Shown: positions 25,778-36,500 of the stretch, piece by piece
Numbering within the stretch: the stretch's first letter is position 1
How the letters are laid out: each line of letters begins with the position of its first letter
From: Hymenobacter aerophilus DSM 13606
GTDB lineage: Bacteria > Bacteroidota > Bacteroidia > Cytophagales > Hymenobacteraceae
Length of the DNA: 49,678 nt
Assembly (NCBI RefSeq): GCF_000382225.1
Contig: NZ_KB907825.1
Span: 1 to 49,678 of the forward strand
Reading direction: 5' to 3'
Notes under the pieces: model-generated
The model's input: the letters and a program-made list of their open reading frames with translations, nothing else
What the model was told of the DNA's origin: nothing
The model's database searches: none
Made by a program: the position numbers and the translations under genes

Positions 25778-26524
25778 TCAGGGATACTGGAATCCACCTG
25801 TATTGGAGCCAATGTTATCGGATTTTGTTGCCGGATAAATCTCCTTCCCACTGACTGGGTCAATGTAAGAGTCGGCGGCAGGGTTCTCCGGGAATATGGC
25901 ATAGGATATTGCTTTACTTACTGGCAAGCCAGCAGCCACTAATTTATCATACGCAATGCTGTCCTGCCAGAAGAACTCGTGCCGATCGGTCAGGCGCACA
26001 GTGTAGTCGTAAGTGGATGGGGTAGGTAACGCCAGCCCAGCCCGCATATATAATCTGCCGCTGCGCGGCTCGGCCTGGGTAGAAGGCACAGAGGTGCTAC
26101 CCGCGAATACGACGTCGACATAGCTGCCATACGTGTAGCCACTTATCGTCCAGGAAGGCAATTGGCCTAAGCGAACAGGTGGGCCTAAGGGCGTGGTTGA
26201 CCCACTTACAGCCAGCTCGGCCGACTGATACGTACCATAGCCAGGTTTGCCCAATATAAACCGATGCTTGCCAGCCGGTACGTTGGCAATACTGAACGTG
26301 CCATCCGCTGCTGATGTCGCAGCTACATTTGGGGCATCTGTTACCGTGACCCGGACCCCACTACGGTCGGTTTGCTCCTGGCCGAATTCATTGAAAAGGC
26401 GTACCTGACCCGTAACCGTGGCTTGGGGTTTTCCACCGTCATTATCTTTACCACAGGAGGTACACAGCAGAAAAACAACGAAAACGGGAATAAGAGAGGA
26501 TACAAGTCTGCTTTTCATTTTCAA
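25778..26524 (-). CDS. Lipoprotein with carboxypeptidase-regulatory-like domain
   Basis: 248 residues. The lipoprotein signal ends in LLCTSC, with Cys near residue 24. Residues about 33-110 match the CarboxypepD_reg-like beta sandwich seen in many Bacteroidota surface proteins (TVTGQVRLFNEFG, TSAADGTFSIANVPAGKHRF). The C-terminal half is unassigned. It lies 15 bp downstream of the large RHS gene on the same strand and is the last gene of that operon. Likely on the outer membrane; function unknown. Confidence 0.75.
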   Translation of the reverse strand: MKMKSRLVSSLIPVFVVFLLCTSCGKDNDGGKPQATVTGQVRLFNEFGQEQTDRSGVRVTVTDAPNVAATSAADGTFSIANVPAGKHRFILGKPGYGTYQSAELAVSGSTTPLGPPVRLGQLPSWTISGYTYGSYVDVVFAGSTSVPSTQAEPRSGRLYMRAGLALPTPSTYDYTVRLTDRHEFFWQDSIAYDKLVAAGLPVSKAISYAIFPENPAADSYIDPVSGKEIYPATKSDNIGSNTGGFQYP

Positions 26525-26539
26525 ATGAGGCTAAAGAAT

Positions 26540-29500
26540 TTAGAGCGCACAGGGGTAGTTTTCTTCCACTACATCAGTAAAGGAATAGCCATCGGAGTAA
26601 GTATACCGGTACGTATTCTGATACTTAATTGTGCCACTACGATAAATTTCAGCACTTCCTTCACAAGATTTAACGGGCGTCTCGCATGAGGAGCCATTCC
26701 ATCGGCTATAGAGTACTGTACAAGTAGGGCACACTCCCGTGTAGCCAATAGATAACCAGCGGGTTTGATTGTAGGTTAAACTTAAAGGATTCACATCTTT
26801 CTCCTGCTTCTCCTGCTCACCAGTATTGGAATTGTCACTCGGTTTCTTAACGCAACGGGTTACACCATTTTCCACCCAGTTAGGCTCTTTCATGCGAGCA
26901 TAGTTGTAAGTAGCCTCCCGAACCAGTTTTCCACCACCAACGCTACCATCTGACTTATCCAATACCTCTTTGTAAACGGCCACTACTTTGCCGGCGGCAT
27001 CGTACTGGTAGCGAGTAAATAAGTTGTTATTGTCTAAGGCGAAGGTAGCTTGGCGGGTATGGGGATCATATACGTAAGCTGCCATGCCCGAATTCAGCGG
27101 CTGAAAGCGGAAATCATCCATATACACATTTCCACTGCCTACATTTTTACAGCCTACTTGGAGCGTTTGGCCAGAAGCAGAAGCAGGTACATTGAACACT
27201 AAGGTCAGTAGATGCCAATCCCCGGCTTTGCGGGTACTGGACGCGGCTGCATGAGTTTCCCCCACCGATGTTCCGTTCAACGTGGCGTAGAGCCGACCGC
27301 TCGCAGAATTGGCGGCGTAGATCCAGACGCTGGCCCGGTATTTACGGTCCGGTCGCAGGTCATATGCCGTGCCCACCTTCGCTTTGTACATAAAGCCTTG
27401 TGGGCTACCAGCGGTTAGCAGGACGCTGTAATTGCCGGTATGCGCTTTGTCGCCGCTTCTACGGTTTCCTTCGCGTACCTCACCGCCGAAATGAACGCCG
27501 TTGGAAGCTATTTCCTGATCTTCGGCTCCAGAGTAAGCAATTTCAGTGTATCGGGCATTGGAGGCCGCTGCGATGCCCTGAGTTTGCTCATAGCCCAACT
27601 TTTGAGATGAGTATTGGCCGTTCAGATCCTGACCTTCCAACTGATTGGAGAAATGATCATAGCGATTAATGACAGCTACCCGCTGCCAGCTTTTATTTTG
27701 GGCTGCTGGATCTAAATTACTCCAGTCGAAGTCCGTGAACGTGGCGTACGTTCCATCCGGCTTGAGTCGCTCATCCTGCCAAACGTAGCTTTCGTATTTA
27801 CGCCACACCGGATTGGCAGCATCGGTCCGGTTAACATAGGCATCGGAACTGCCGTCGAATTCCCGATACGTGCTCCAATCGCGTTTCCAGGTAGATGTGG
27901 AGGCACTAACTAGGGAACGAGTGCTTCCCTTCTCTTTAAAAACGTGTTCCGCCGCCGTTTGCGAGAGCATGTTACGGTTACCTGGTTCGGTGCCTTTTGC
28001 GCCCATGCTCTGAAAAGGGGAAAGCGTATAAGCCGGAATAATTTTCGTTCGGAATACGTCCCCAAGGGCGTTGCGGGAAGTCGATTCCAGAACCTGACCG
28101 GTGAAAAAGTCATACACCTCATTGCTAACCTCCGACCGCATTCCATTAGCTACAGTCGCGGTCGTGGTCATCACGGTGGGCAGGTACTGCTTGGTTGTCC
28201 GGTTAACGTGATAATATAGGCGGTCCAGTAATTCGTTCTTCATTACTCCTTCCGTAAACCGGCCCTGCCCGGCAATACCGTCGGCATTGTTGATTTGATT
28301 TGCATAAGCAAACGTAGTTGAGAATTCCTGTTCTCCCCTGCCATTAAACTTACTGACGGATAATGGCTGCCCAATCTTACCCACATCTACGAGCGTACGA
28401 TTGTCTTGAAGAGTTGCGACTTTTCCGTTGGCAAGATTTTGGGACTTATGATTAGTATGCTCGGATATCATGGTAGAAACAGGCGTGAAAAACGCATATT
28501 CTTCCCGCTGATCATGATCAGTATCCTGATTATTCTTAAAAGTACCGCGTAGCACCGTTACGTTGCCGTAAAGCACCGGAGTTGCCGGATAGTCGTAGAA
28601 CGCTTCGAAGTCGTGCGCGACTTTGCCAGCAATGAACTCTGGCTCTTTAGACATAACGCCGGTAGAGTTTCGCCCGGATAAACCGGCGTTCATGTAGCGG
28701 TAACGGACCTGATACTCCGTGTTGTTTTCGTCCAGCGTACTGACCTGCGCTACCCGTATTTCGCCACCGTTGCGGTTAGCCGTGATAAGGGTCGTTAAGT
28801 TAAAGGCTTGAGGTGTAATCGTCTCATTCGTCACCTGCTGACCATAATTATTTTCTATGGGAGGGCAGGTTGCCTCTGGTTGGTACTCGTTGTTCAAGGT
28901 AATCGTAGTAAGGGCCACACTTTTAATCGTGACCCACTGGTCTGTATAGTAGGTATCGCACTGCTCCCGGGGCTGAATGACCCCATCCAGATAATAAGTT
29001 CTTCTAAATTTAGCGGATCCGTTTACCTGAATACGGTCCCCAGCTTTAAAATAATTACGCAAATCACCGCTAAAGCCAGGAGAACCAGTGGTGGAAAGAG
29101 TGAGTGTGGTGGAGCAATTTGTGTTACTTAAAGCAATTTTTTGCGTGCCAAATTCGGATACTTGATTATACTGATCCCGCTCATACTTAAAACGAGTGCG
29201 CCCGCCCAGCGGATTTACAATTTCAGTCAGCGACCAAGCGGCCCCATCCTGAGAGGCTTGGGTGAAATCATTGGCCACCTGATGGTTGAAATTAGTACTA
29301 GTGGCCCACCCGCCGCTGGCGTACATGCCGTAGTAATCCCATTTTTCCCGCCCGTAAGCAGGATTGTTGTCGTATTTAAACTTGGTATCGGGAATGAGTT
29401 TGGTATTGAGCGGACCATAGATGGAAACACTCTCCAGCGTGAGTTTTCCACTCCGGGCCTGGCTACCATGCTCTGCATCCATCGGAGGCAATGAGGCCAG

Positions 29501-32038
29501 AGAGGCAAAGGAGTTAGGCGTGCCCGGGCAGAGGCGGTAGCTGTAGTTGAATAGAATTCGTTTTAGGGCACGACGATTAATAAATTCCCGAATTCGGGGG
29601 TGGGCATCCATATCGTGACTGTCGTATATCTGCTGGTATGAGTCGCCGTTTCGCAACTCTGTAGGGTTGAAGGTGTTAGCATTGTTATTCGTGTTGGTGC
29701 TAAATGCTGGAATCGTAGCGGATCCATCACTGGGTTCCCGAATGGCATTCTGCGTGCGGAGCTTTAGCAGGTCTTCGTTGGTGAGCAGGATAATTTCATC
29801 TAACCGCAGACTCGATGAAGGATTTTGTTCATAAAATCCGAGGTTGGAGGCGCCATTAGGCGTAAAATGGCCCCGGCCATCAGTGCGCGTACTCTTTACA
29901 AACAAAGCGGTGTGCGTACGGGTGCTGATAGAGTTGAGGTAGTAAGTTTCTTTGAAACCTTCGCTCAAGCTCACGGTATTCATGAATCCAGGTTTGCCGT
30001 ATTCACTAGGATCAGGCAGGTAATTTTCGCCCACGTAGGGTTGCCGCCATTTGTAATTACTTGAGAACTTCCCGTAGTTGAATTTCACCCAGCCGCCCCA
30101 ATCCAGCGAATCGACTGTGCCGACCAACCCCCGGTCAACGTAATCCGGCGAAGTAATCGCCGTCAGTAGCCAGGTAGTAGCGTAACCGTGGTTCTTATTC
30201 GGCTCGCCCATCATCGTGGTGGACAGTCCCGGCGTGTCGCCTTCAATAGCTTTCAGTTCGCGGGACTGGCTGTAGGAGGTGTAATGGTAAACCGGCAGCG
30301 AGTAGTGATAGGTGGAACCGTCTTCGGCCGTCACGGCGAAGGCCCCGATGCCCTTGCCGGGAAGCGTAACCCGGAAGGGATTGGCCGCGCCTGTTACAGT
30401 TTGGGTTCCGTAGATAGGCTCCCGGTAACATTCGGTCCGGTCGCTGTTTGGGCAAATCCAGGGGCCGTAGCCAGTAATGACCTGGGTAGATGTATTGCGC
30501 TGGACGGGTTTGTAGAACTCCAGAAGTTTACTGCCGTCACCGGCCGGCTTAGCTTGGTACTGACGGATGATTTCGCTATTGGAATACCACTGCACGTGCT
30601 TGCCCTGAACCAGAGCCCGGCGACCATCCCCATTGACAATGCCCTTGCGAGTTGTTTCAGTACGGTTTGGGGGAGTAGAAGGGAATAACCTTTTATCAGT
30701 AATGCTCAGACTACTGCTACTGCTTTCTATTTCGTAACCCGTGAAATCTGCTACCGTGTTACCCGCACTATTGGTAGGTTGCTGGTAGTCGTAGCCATTG
30801 CTCATACTGTTGTCGTAGCGAAAGCCGACTTTGTAGTCGTCTAGGTAATCAACGACACTGTATTTATCATGCTTTTCGGCACCTACCCGCGGATAGGCCA
30901 CGCTACCCACTTCCAGCCGCTGCGGGCGGATGGAACCGGACACGCTTTCGCCCATTACGGAAAAATCGTCGTGGGCAATACTGATGGGGCGCAATGCTTG
31001 GTCGTAGTAGCTGGCATCTGTTTTACGGGAATGCAACGAAATATCGGCTCCTACCTCTCTCTCGACTGTCCCGTTATCATCATACTTACGGTAAGATTTA
31101 TAGACGTTTGCTTTAAACGGGGTGGAGGAGTTTGAAAAACGTATGTTAGGCCCTGCCAGTAAGCCAGCGTCCGTTTGGGTTGATACTACGTCTCGGCTCA
31201 TGTCCTGAAAATACAGGGAGCCATACATGTTCTCCGACTTGCTGTCGTTATAGAAGTTCCAATAATCGTCGTACCAGAAGTAGTCATGTATTTTGGTGGT
31301 AGGCCGGTTGAAGCCGCCCCCACTCTCGGCTTTCTTGCCGAACATGTTAGCTCCGATTCCGACCCCAACCGCCGAGCCACCCTGAATAGCCAAATTGGCA
31401 CCAACTGAAAGTGATGAACCGGCTCCGGCCGTTACGATAGTAACAGCTGCCATCGCCACGCGAACCGCATCAATAGTTATGCCTTTGCCTTTGGAATATT
31501 TGACACCTATTAGATCACCAGAATTTACTTTGCCGTTTTCCCAGCCCACGCTGGCCAGCCCAATTAAATCGGCCGAGCCGGAATGGCCGGTTTGGGAGTT
31601 CCAGCCTAAATCCAGCACTCCAGGCACTCCGCCCTTCCAGCCTTTGTTAAGGTCCTTCTTGTACGTATTCCGGTAGGGATAGCTCGAAGCGTCGTCGGGG
31701 TAGTTATTGAGGTTGCGAGCGATAGCACCGGGGTTGAGCGTCCAGCCCAACCCCACCCAGGAGGCCTCCTGCTCCAACTTGATTCCGGCGCGGTAAGTTA
31801 GCGGCAGCGAGAAGCTGCGCTCGGGTCCGGGCACCTCCAGCAGAGGGAGTTGGTAAGTCAGGTCCCCGGTTGTTAGGTTGACGATATCGGTGGCTCCCGG
31901 AGCTTCATAGCTGATGAACTCGGGCTGGCCAGGGCCCATCAGAGCCCAACTGACGGTAGGGCTCAGCAGGCTACCTACGGTTTCGAGAAGCAGGAAGCAG
32001 GAGACGGCACGGACCAACCGACGATTACGAAACAACAT
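26540..32038 (-). CDS. Large RHS/YD-repeat-type surface protein
   Basis: 1832 residues. A hydrophobic, probably cleaved N-terminus (AVSCFLLLETVGSLLSPTVSWA) precedes the opening common to Bacteroidota RHS proteins: a GDLTYQLPLLEVPGP and SWVGLGWTLNPGAIARN segment near residues 55-105. A long beta-rich shell follows. A carbohydrate-binding-like sandwich lies at about 1530-1690 and a YD-like piece (TRYQYDAAGKVVAVY) just after it. The C-terminus (VCPTCTVLYSRWNGSSC, VVEENYPCAL) is Cys-rich and is not a typical RHS toxin tip, so this may be a secreted shell without its own toxin. It sits between two lipoprotein genes with 39-bp and 15-bp gaps, one operon. Confidence 0.8.
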   Translation of the reverse strand: MLFRNRRLVRAVSCFLLLETVGSLLSPTVSWALMGPGQPEFISYEAPGATDIVNLTTGDLTYQLPLLEVPGPERSFSLPLTYRAGIKLEQEASWVGLGWTLNPGAIARNLNNYPDDASSYPYRNTYKKDLNKGWKGGVPGVLDLGWNSQTGHSGSADLIGLASVGWENGKVNSGDLIGVKYSKGKGITIDAVRVAMAAVTIVTAGAGSSLSVGANLAIQGGSAVGVGIGANMFGKKAESGGGFNRPTTKIHDYFWYDDYWNFYNDSKSENMYGSLYFQDMSRDVVSTQTDAGLLAGPNIRFSNSSTPFKANVYKSYRKYDDNGTVEREVGADISLHSRKTDASYYDQALRPISIAHDDFSVMGESVSGSIRPQRLEVGSVAYPRVGAEKHDKYSVVDYLDDYKVGFRYDNSMSNGYDYQQPTNSAGNTVADFTGYEIESSSSSLSITDKRLFPSTPPNRTETTRKGIVNGDGRRALVQGKHVQWYSNSEIIRQYQAKPAGDGSKLLEFYKPVQRNTSTQVITGYGPWICPNSDRTECYREPIYGTQTVTGAANPFRVTLPGKGIGAFAVTAEDGSTYHYSLPVYHYTSYSQSRELKAIEGDTPGLSTTMMGEPNKNHGYATTWLLTAITSPDYVDRGLVGTVDSLDWGGWVKFNYGKFSSNYKWRQPYVGENYLPDPSEYGKPGFMNTVSLSEGFKETYYLNSISTRTHTALFVKSTRTDGRGHFTPNGASNLGFYEQNPSSSLRLDEIILLTNEDLLKLRTQNAIREPSDGSATIPAFSTNTNNNANTFNPTELRNGDSYQQIYDSHDMDAHPRIREFINRRALKRILFNYSYRLCPGTPNSFASLASLPPMDAEHGSQARSGKLTLESVSIYGPLNTKLIPDTKFKYDNNPAYGREKWDYYGMYASGGWATSTNFNHQVANDFTQASQDGAAWSLTEIVNPLGGRTRFKYERDQYNQVSEFGTQKIALSNTNCSTTLTLSTTGSPGFSGDLRNYFKAGDRIQVNGSAKFRRTYYLDGVIQPREQCDTYYTDQWVTIKSVALTTITLNNEYQPEATCPPIENNYGQQVTNETITPQAFNLTTLITANRNGGEIRVAQVSTLDENNTEYQVRYRYMNAGLSGRNSTGVMSKEPEFIAGKVAHDFEAFYDYPATPVLYGNVTVLRGTFKNNQDTDHDQREEYAFFTPVSTMISEHTNHKSQNLANGKVATLQDNRTLVDVGKIGQPLSVSKFNGRGEQEFSTTFAYANQINNADGIAGQGRFTEGVMKNELLDRLYYHVNRTTKQYLPTVMTTTATVANGMRSEVSNEVYDFFTGQVLESTSRNALGDVFRTKIIPAYTLSPFQSMGAKGTEPGNRNMLSQTAAEHVFKEKGSTRSLVSASTSTWKRDWSTYREFDGSSDAYVNRTDAANPVWRKYESYVWQDERLKPDGTYATFTDFDWSNLDPAAQNKSWQRVAVINRYDHFSNQLEGQDLNGQYSSQKLGYEQTQGIAAASNARYTEIAYSGAEDQEIASNGVHFGGEVREGNRRSGDKAHTGNYSVLLTAGSPQGFMYKAKVGTAYDLRPDRKYRASVWIYAANSASGRLYATLNGTSVGETHAAASSTRKAGDWHLLTLVFNVPASASGQTLQVGCKNVGSGNVYMDDFRFQPLNSGMAAYVYDPHTRQATFALDNNNLFTRYQYDAAGKVVAVYKEVLDKSDGSVGGGKLVREATYNYARMKEPNWVENGVTRCVKKPSDNSNTGEQEKQEKDVNPLSLTYNQTRWLSIGYTGVCPTCTVLYSRWNGSSCETPVKSCEGSAEIYRSGTIKYQNTYRYTYSDGYSFTDVVEENYPCAL

Positions 32039-32077
32039 GGGACGCTGGGGTAGAGAAAAGGAATTACTTGGGAGCGG

Positions 32078-32713
32078 CTAAAAGCGAAGAACAGGAAGGG
32101 CGGACAGGGCGGCGGCTGTGAAGGTGAAGCTGACAGGGGCTAATTGAAATTGTGTGTCGCGGTAGCTTACCCGGAATCCCTTAGTTAAGTCGATGCGCGA
32201 AGTATCGAACACCAGCAGCACCGTGGAGCGGCCTGTGCCACCATAGAGGCGAGGGTAAATTGCCGCATAGGCAGTCATCGAATCAGTAGGGGTACTGAGG
32301 GGGGCTAGAAATACATCCTGAACAATGCCATTATTGAGGTAGGAAACGGCCTGAGCCAGCGCATTCTGGTTAGTAATGAACTGGTTTTCTATCTCTTGTC
32401 CTTGTTGCGCTAATGACAGGGCAATATAGGTTTTGCCGGCATAGGTCTGGCGTAGGGAGTCAATGATAACAGGAGTAGCTACTTGCTCGGCCGTATTCAG
32501 TTCTTGAGCTACTAATAGGTCGGGCGGACGGTAAGCACATATAGTAGTAGTCTCCTCCAGCTCACGCGTCAGAGTGAGACCATTCTTAGTGTCTTGCAAA
32601 TAGGACCGATAAGATGTTTCAGCTATAGATTGTCTGCATCCCATGAGCAGGCTACCCATCACTATTGTTATTAAGACAATCAGATTGCTTTTTGAGTGGA
32701 TATTACTCATCAT
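32078..32713 (-). CDS. Lipoprotein, first gene of the RHS operon
   Basis: 211 residues with a lipoprotein signal ending in LLMGC (Cys near residue 26). The rest is unassigned: DTKNGLTLTRELEETTTIC, a middle helical part, and a beta-rich end (RSTVLLVFDTSRIDLTKGF). It starts 39 bp upstream of the large RHS gene on the same strand. A role in export or anchoring of the RHS protein is inference from gene order. Confidence 0.7.
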   Translation of the reverse strand: MMSNIHSKSNLIVLITIVMGSLLMGCRQSIAETSYRSYLQDTKNGLTLTRELEETTTICAYRPPDLLVAQELNTAEQVATPVIIDSLRQTYAGKTYIALSLAQQGQEIENQFITNQNALAQAVSYLNNGIVQDVFLAPLSTPTDSMTAYAAIYPRLYGGTGRSTVLLVFDTSRIDLTKGFRVSYRDTQFQLAPVSFTFTAAALSALPVLRF

Positions 32714-33112
32714 ATTTTCGTCAGCATTTTTAATTGCCTATCTGTTTTATTAATTTTTTTGGCAGCAGTATAAAACGTGGTGATATCCGCTGGCTTATTC
32801 GCTCGGGAAGTAGGCTTTACGCTCATATAATCATGTTTTTGCAATGTGAACCGAATTACTATCACCGCGTTTACACTACCGCCGTTCTTTCTACAACATA
32901 TGAAAATTTGCTATTGGCGATGTGCCTAAAAAGGAAATATTTTTATTTATTACAATAAAATTAATATATACATAAACATAAAGTAATTAAAATATATTTT
33001 TATGAAAATTTTAATTTATTTTAGAGTTACTAAATGCATTTATATTTGCAACTATTTGCCAATATGACAATTTATAATTTTAACTAAATATATTAGTTTA
33101 AATTTTATTTAT
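32714..33112. other. AT-rich gene-free stretch
   Basis: No supported gene. From about 32930 to 33110 the sequence is nearly all A and T, continuing the low GC of the candidate immunity gene at 33113. The promoter of the 32713-25778 operon probably lies here, but I see no clear -7/-33 pair. It looks like the downstream edge of imported DNA carrying the toxin tip and immunity gene. Confidence 0.5.
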
Positions 33113-33559
33113 TTAATTCTTAAATTTTATTTTCATAATTTCCGGATTATATAATAAATCAGTGTGATGAATAATGGTATCGCCATTAGGTTGGACAACT
33201 TCTGTTTCTTCATTAACATCTAATAAGTAATTATTGATCTCACCATTGATTTCGAGATGATTATTACATTTATCACATTTAATTAGAATATATTGTCCGT
33301 GCAATTTAGTTATGTGACAAGGTTCCAAATCCTCAACCTGTGATCTGAATACCATTGAAGACATTTCTATTTCACTCGAATCATTCAATTTTTTAAATAA
33401 TATGTAATAAATACCCAATTTTGATTTATTGTTTTTGAGAATATAATTATTTATTTTATTTCTAATGTAACTATTTTTTAAAAAGTCACAATCATTACTT
33501 TGATTTTGCGTACACGTGCTGATCAGCAAAGTCAATAGGAGTAAAACGACGTTCTTCAT
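33113..33559 (-). CDS. Candidate immunity lipoprotein for the RHS toxin
   Basis: 148 residues. It starts 3 bp after the RHS stop codon on the same strand, the usual place of an immunity gene. The N-terminus MKNVVLLLLTLLISTCTQNQ is a short lipoprotein-type signal with Cys at 16, so the protein may face the periplasm. Two CxxC-like spots (IKCDKCNN) could bind zinc. The base composition is extreme: I count 12 G/C in the 60 bases 33361-33420, against 38 in 35041-35100 of the RHS core. No family is recognised; the immunity role is inferred from position and composition. Confidence 0.65.
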   Translation of the reverse strand: MKNVVLLLLTLLISTCTQNQSNDCDFLKNSYIRNKINNYILKNNKSKLGIYYILFKKLNDSSEIEMSSMVFRSQVEDLEPCHITKLHGQYILIKCDKCNNHLEINGEINNYLLDVNEETEVVQPNGDTIIHHTDLLYNPEIMKIKFKN

Positions 33560-33562
33560 CTA

Positions 33563-36500
33563 TTATTTCAATTTATCTATTTGTGTAGAAAGTAATATGT
33601 CGGTACTTAAATCTAGTAAATCAGAAGTACGTCCTGCCTCTCCATCTTTATAGCCACCAGGATCGCCCGTTCCGTTAGAGCCAATAAAAATATTTCCCCA
33701 TTGTAAATCATTTACATTAGGTCCTCCTCCGATCGAAAAAAGAGGTACAGGAAGGTTTAATAATTTTTCTTTATCGCCATCAGAAAACCTGGTTCCGCTT
33801 CCATTCGGATGAGTATGAGCATATGCTCTGATATGTAATCTCATAACTTTTCCTTTTATTAATACGTCGATAAATATCTTATTACTTTCTCCTTTTATAT
33901 TAGAGCGTTTCAAATAAGAATAAATATCAGTGTTGCCTATGTTTGGAAAAACAAAAACTCCTTTATCAGTCAACGCAGCTGCATTCTCTCTTCTTTGGCC
34001 TTCGTTACCAAAACTATTTCTCCACATATTTCTATAAGCATATTTTTCATAACTATATGAATATAATCGTCCTTGTGTAGTTTCTTTAGAATATTTTCCA
34101 TCTCCTACTCCTTTGATTCGCGCAACTGCCCCCCCTATTCCCACTGCTCCATTTCTAAATGCTGTTCCCAGTGTTGAAGAAGCATTCGCAAAATACTGCA
34201 ATGTGCCTACACCTGTTTTGGTAATGCCACCAAATCCGCCAATAGCCTTTATAACTTGCCCCAGCGTTAATTGCCCGCCAGCAAATCCCCCATCCGGGTC
34301 CACACTCGACACAGGGTTGTTGCCCATACCTACATAGGGCGAATTAAATTGTCCCTCAGGATCATACGACATCCACCGGCCAATGCGGCTGTTGTAGAGC
34401 CGTAGTTCGAAACTATCGTATCCAGTTTCCTCATCCATTTCGGCAAATTTGCCTTGGTAACCGTGGCGGTAGCGTTTGTTGCCAACGGCATAGCTAAGCC
34501 CCGTAATAGGCGCCCCAAAGGCGTACTGGTGTTGCTCCTGCACGATGGCACTGCTTGTATGCTCGACTTCAATGTGGTCGAAATAGGTAGCGTAATCGAA
34601 TGACTGGTTGAGCGTGGTTAGCTCCAGTGTGCCGCTGTCGGGGACCCGGAAGCCGAGTTGGAGTTGTTGCCAGGCTTCAGGGCTGCCACTTACGTAGCGG
34701 ATGCCTTCGGCTTTCAGCTCATTGTTTTCATTGTAGAAACGGTAGCGGATAAGCTGAGCAGGCAACGCTGTCGTAACGGTGGTTCGCTCCTGCAGCTTGC
34801 CGGCCAAGCCTGTGATGCTAACGCCCAGCGCCACCCGCCCTAGCAGGTTAGGTTTAGTGCGGAAGCCGTCGGGGCCGTTAGTGCCGATGCCGGGCGAGCC
34901 GGGTAGTGGAACCAGCACCGCCGCCGTCGTGGCCAGGGGAGCTATGCGCAACAGCGAGGGCCGGGCGATGGGCGCGCCGAAGTATAACGCCTGCGCCGAG
35001 AAAGTAACGGTGTCGCCCTTCTGCACCGCCAGACGCTTTTTTGGCCCCTCGCCAATGCCGCTGATAGCTGCCACATAGGTGTCGTCATAGGCCCTGGCGG
35101 CGTCCTGGCGGCGAGTAGCGGGCAAATTCTGGAACTGCTGCTCCTCGCTGCCTGCCTGGCCAGGATTCATGGTAGCCAGGTAGCGGGTTGTCACGGGCTT
35201 GTGAAAGATGACTCGAGCGTTGCCCAACTGGTCGTTCAACTCGTAGCGTGTATCGAGCGTATCAGGAGTGCCCGCCCGCTTGTTGAGGCGAGTGATAGTG
35301 CCGAGGCGGCTGGAACCGTAGATGGGCCTTTCCGTCAGGGCCAGGGCCTGGCCGGCGGCCTGTTCGTAAGTACCCAGCACATTGCCCTGGGCATCAGTAA
35401 CGTAATGAGTGGTACTCTGGGCTGCGCCCTGGGGTGAGTACACTACCTTGCTGCTACGATAGCCCCGGTCGTTGTAGGTATAAGCAGCCAGTTGATTGAC
35501 AAAGCTGGCGTCGCGGTAAACCCCGACTACTTTGCCCGTTACGTCGTAGCGCAAATACTTATCGCCCTTGCCGGCTTCCGATTCGCGAGTCATCTGTCCG
35601 ATTACATCATACTCGTAGCTGAGTACCGGTTGGCTGCTCTGGTTTTTGACGGTAGCCAGTTTGTTAGTATTGGCCGTGTATTCGTAGTTAAAATCGTCCA
35701 CGGCGGTACCAGCCTTATCGTGACGACGTAAGCTCAGAATGTTGCCGTGCGTATCGTAGCTTAGGTTACCTTCTCCATAAGCACTCTCACTGCTGAAGTA
35801 GCTGCCACCGTATAGCTGACCATACACTGATTCCAGTAACTGCCCTTTTGGGTCGTAGCGGTAGGCATATGCATGAATTTTGTCGGCGGCAGCCGTTTGC
35901 CAACTATTTGCCCGTATAGCACCACTGTATCGGGGCTCGTTCTGGTTAATCGAAATGTAAGGACTGTTACTGGCTAGCTGGCGGCTGTTATAGTCGTTGG
36001 AGAAATAATCTAGCTTCATGCCGAACAAGTCCTTTAGGGTGCCGTTGGCAGTCGGGCTATCCTGGCCGGGGTCCAGACTTTTCTGCGAATTATTGATACT
36101 CTTGAGCCAGCCTTGCACGGTGTAGGCGTAATCAATTCCCTGTAGGCGGTCGGCCACTTCCACTCGTTTGAGAGGGCCGTGCAGGTAGTAAAAGTAACGC
36201 GCCTGAAGCGTTTGGTTGGCAGTAGCGCCGTCGAGACTGGTGTGCACCGTGCGCAAATGGCGGTCGGCGTCGTAGGCGTAATGATGGTAAAGCGCATCAG
36301 CCTGACCCTTTTGATAGGCCACTTGTAACACGTTACCCGTTAAATCATATGTGTAATCCACCGACTTTATTCCAGTGCCGAATGCTTTCTGGACCAGCCA
36401 TGTCAAACGGCCCAGTTCGTCATAACTGTACCATGTAGTATTGGTGCCGTTGGATGTCTTGGCTACGGCTCCGAGCACGTAATCCTGCGTACGGCCATTA

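Noticed and set aside
26540..32038. Second toxin-immunity pair at the end of the large RHS gene
   Set aside because: The C-terminus has no RHS end signature followed by a variable tip, and the next gene is a CarboxypepD_reg lipoprotein rather than a compact immunity protein.
32734..32958. 74-codon frame in the AT-rich gap
   Set aside because: No motif, low-complexity AT-rich DNA, and it faces away from the neighbouring genes without a promoter.
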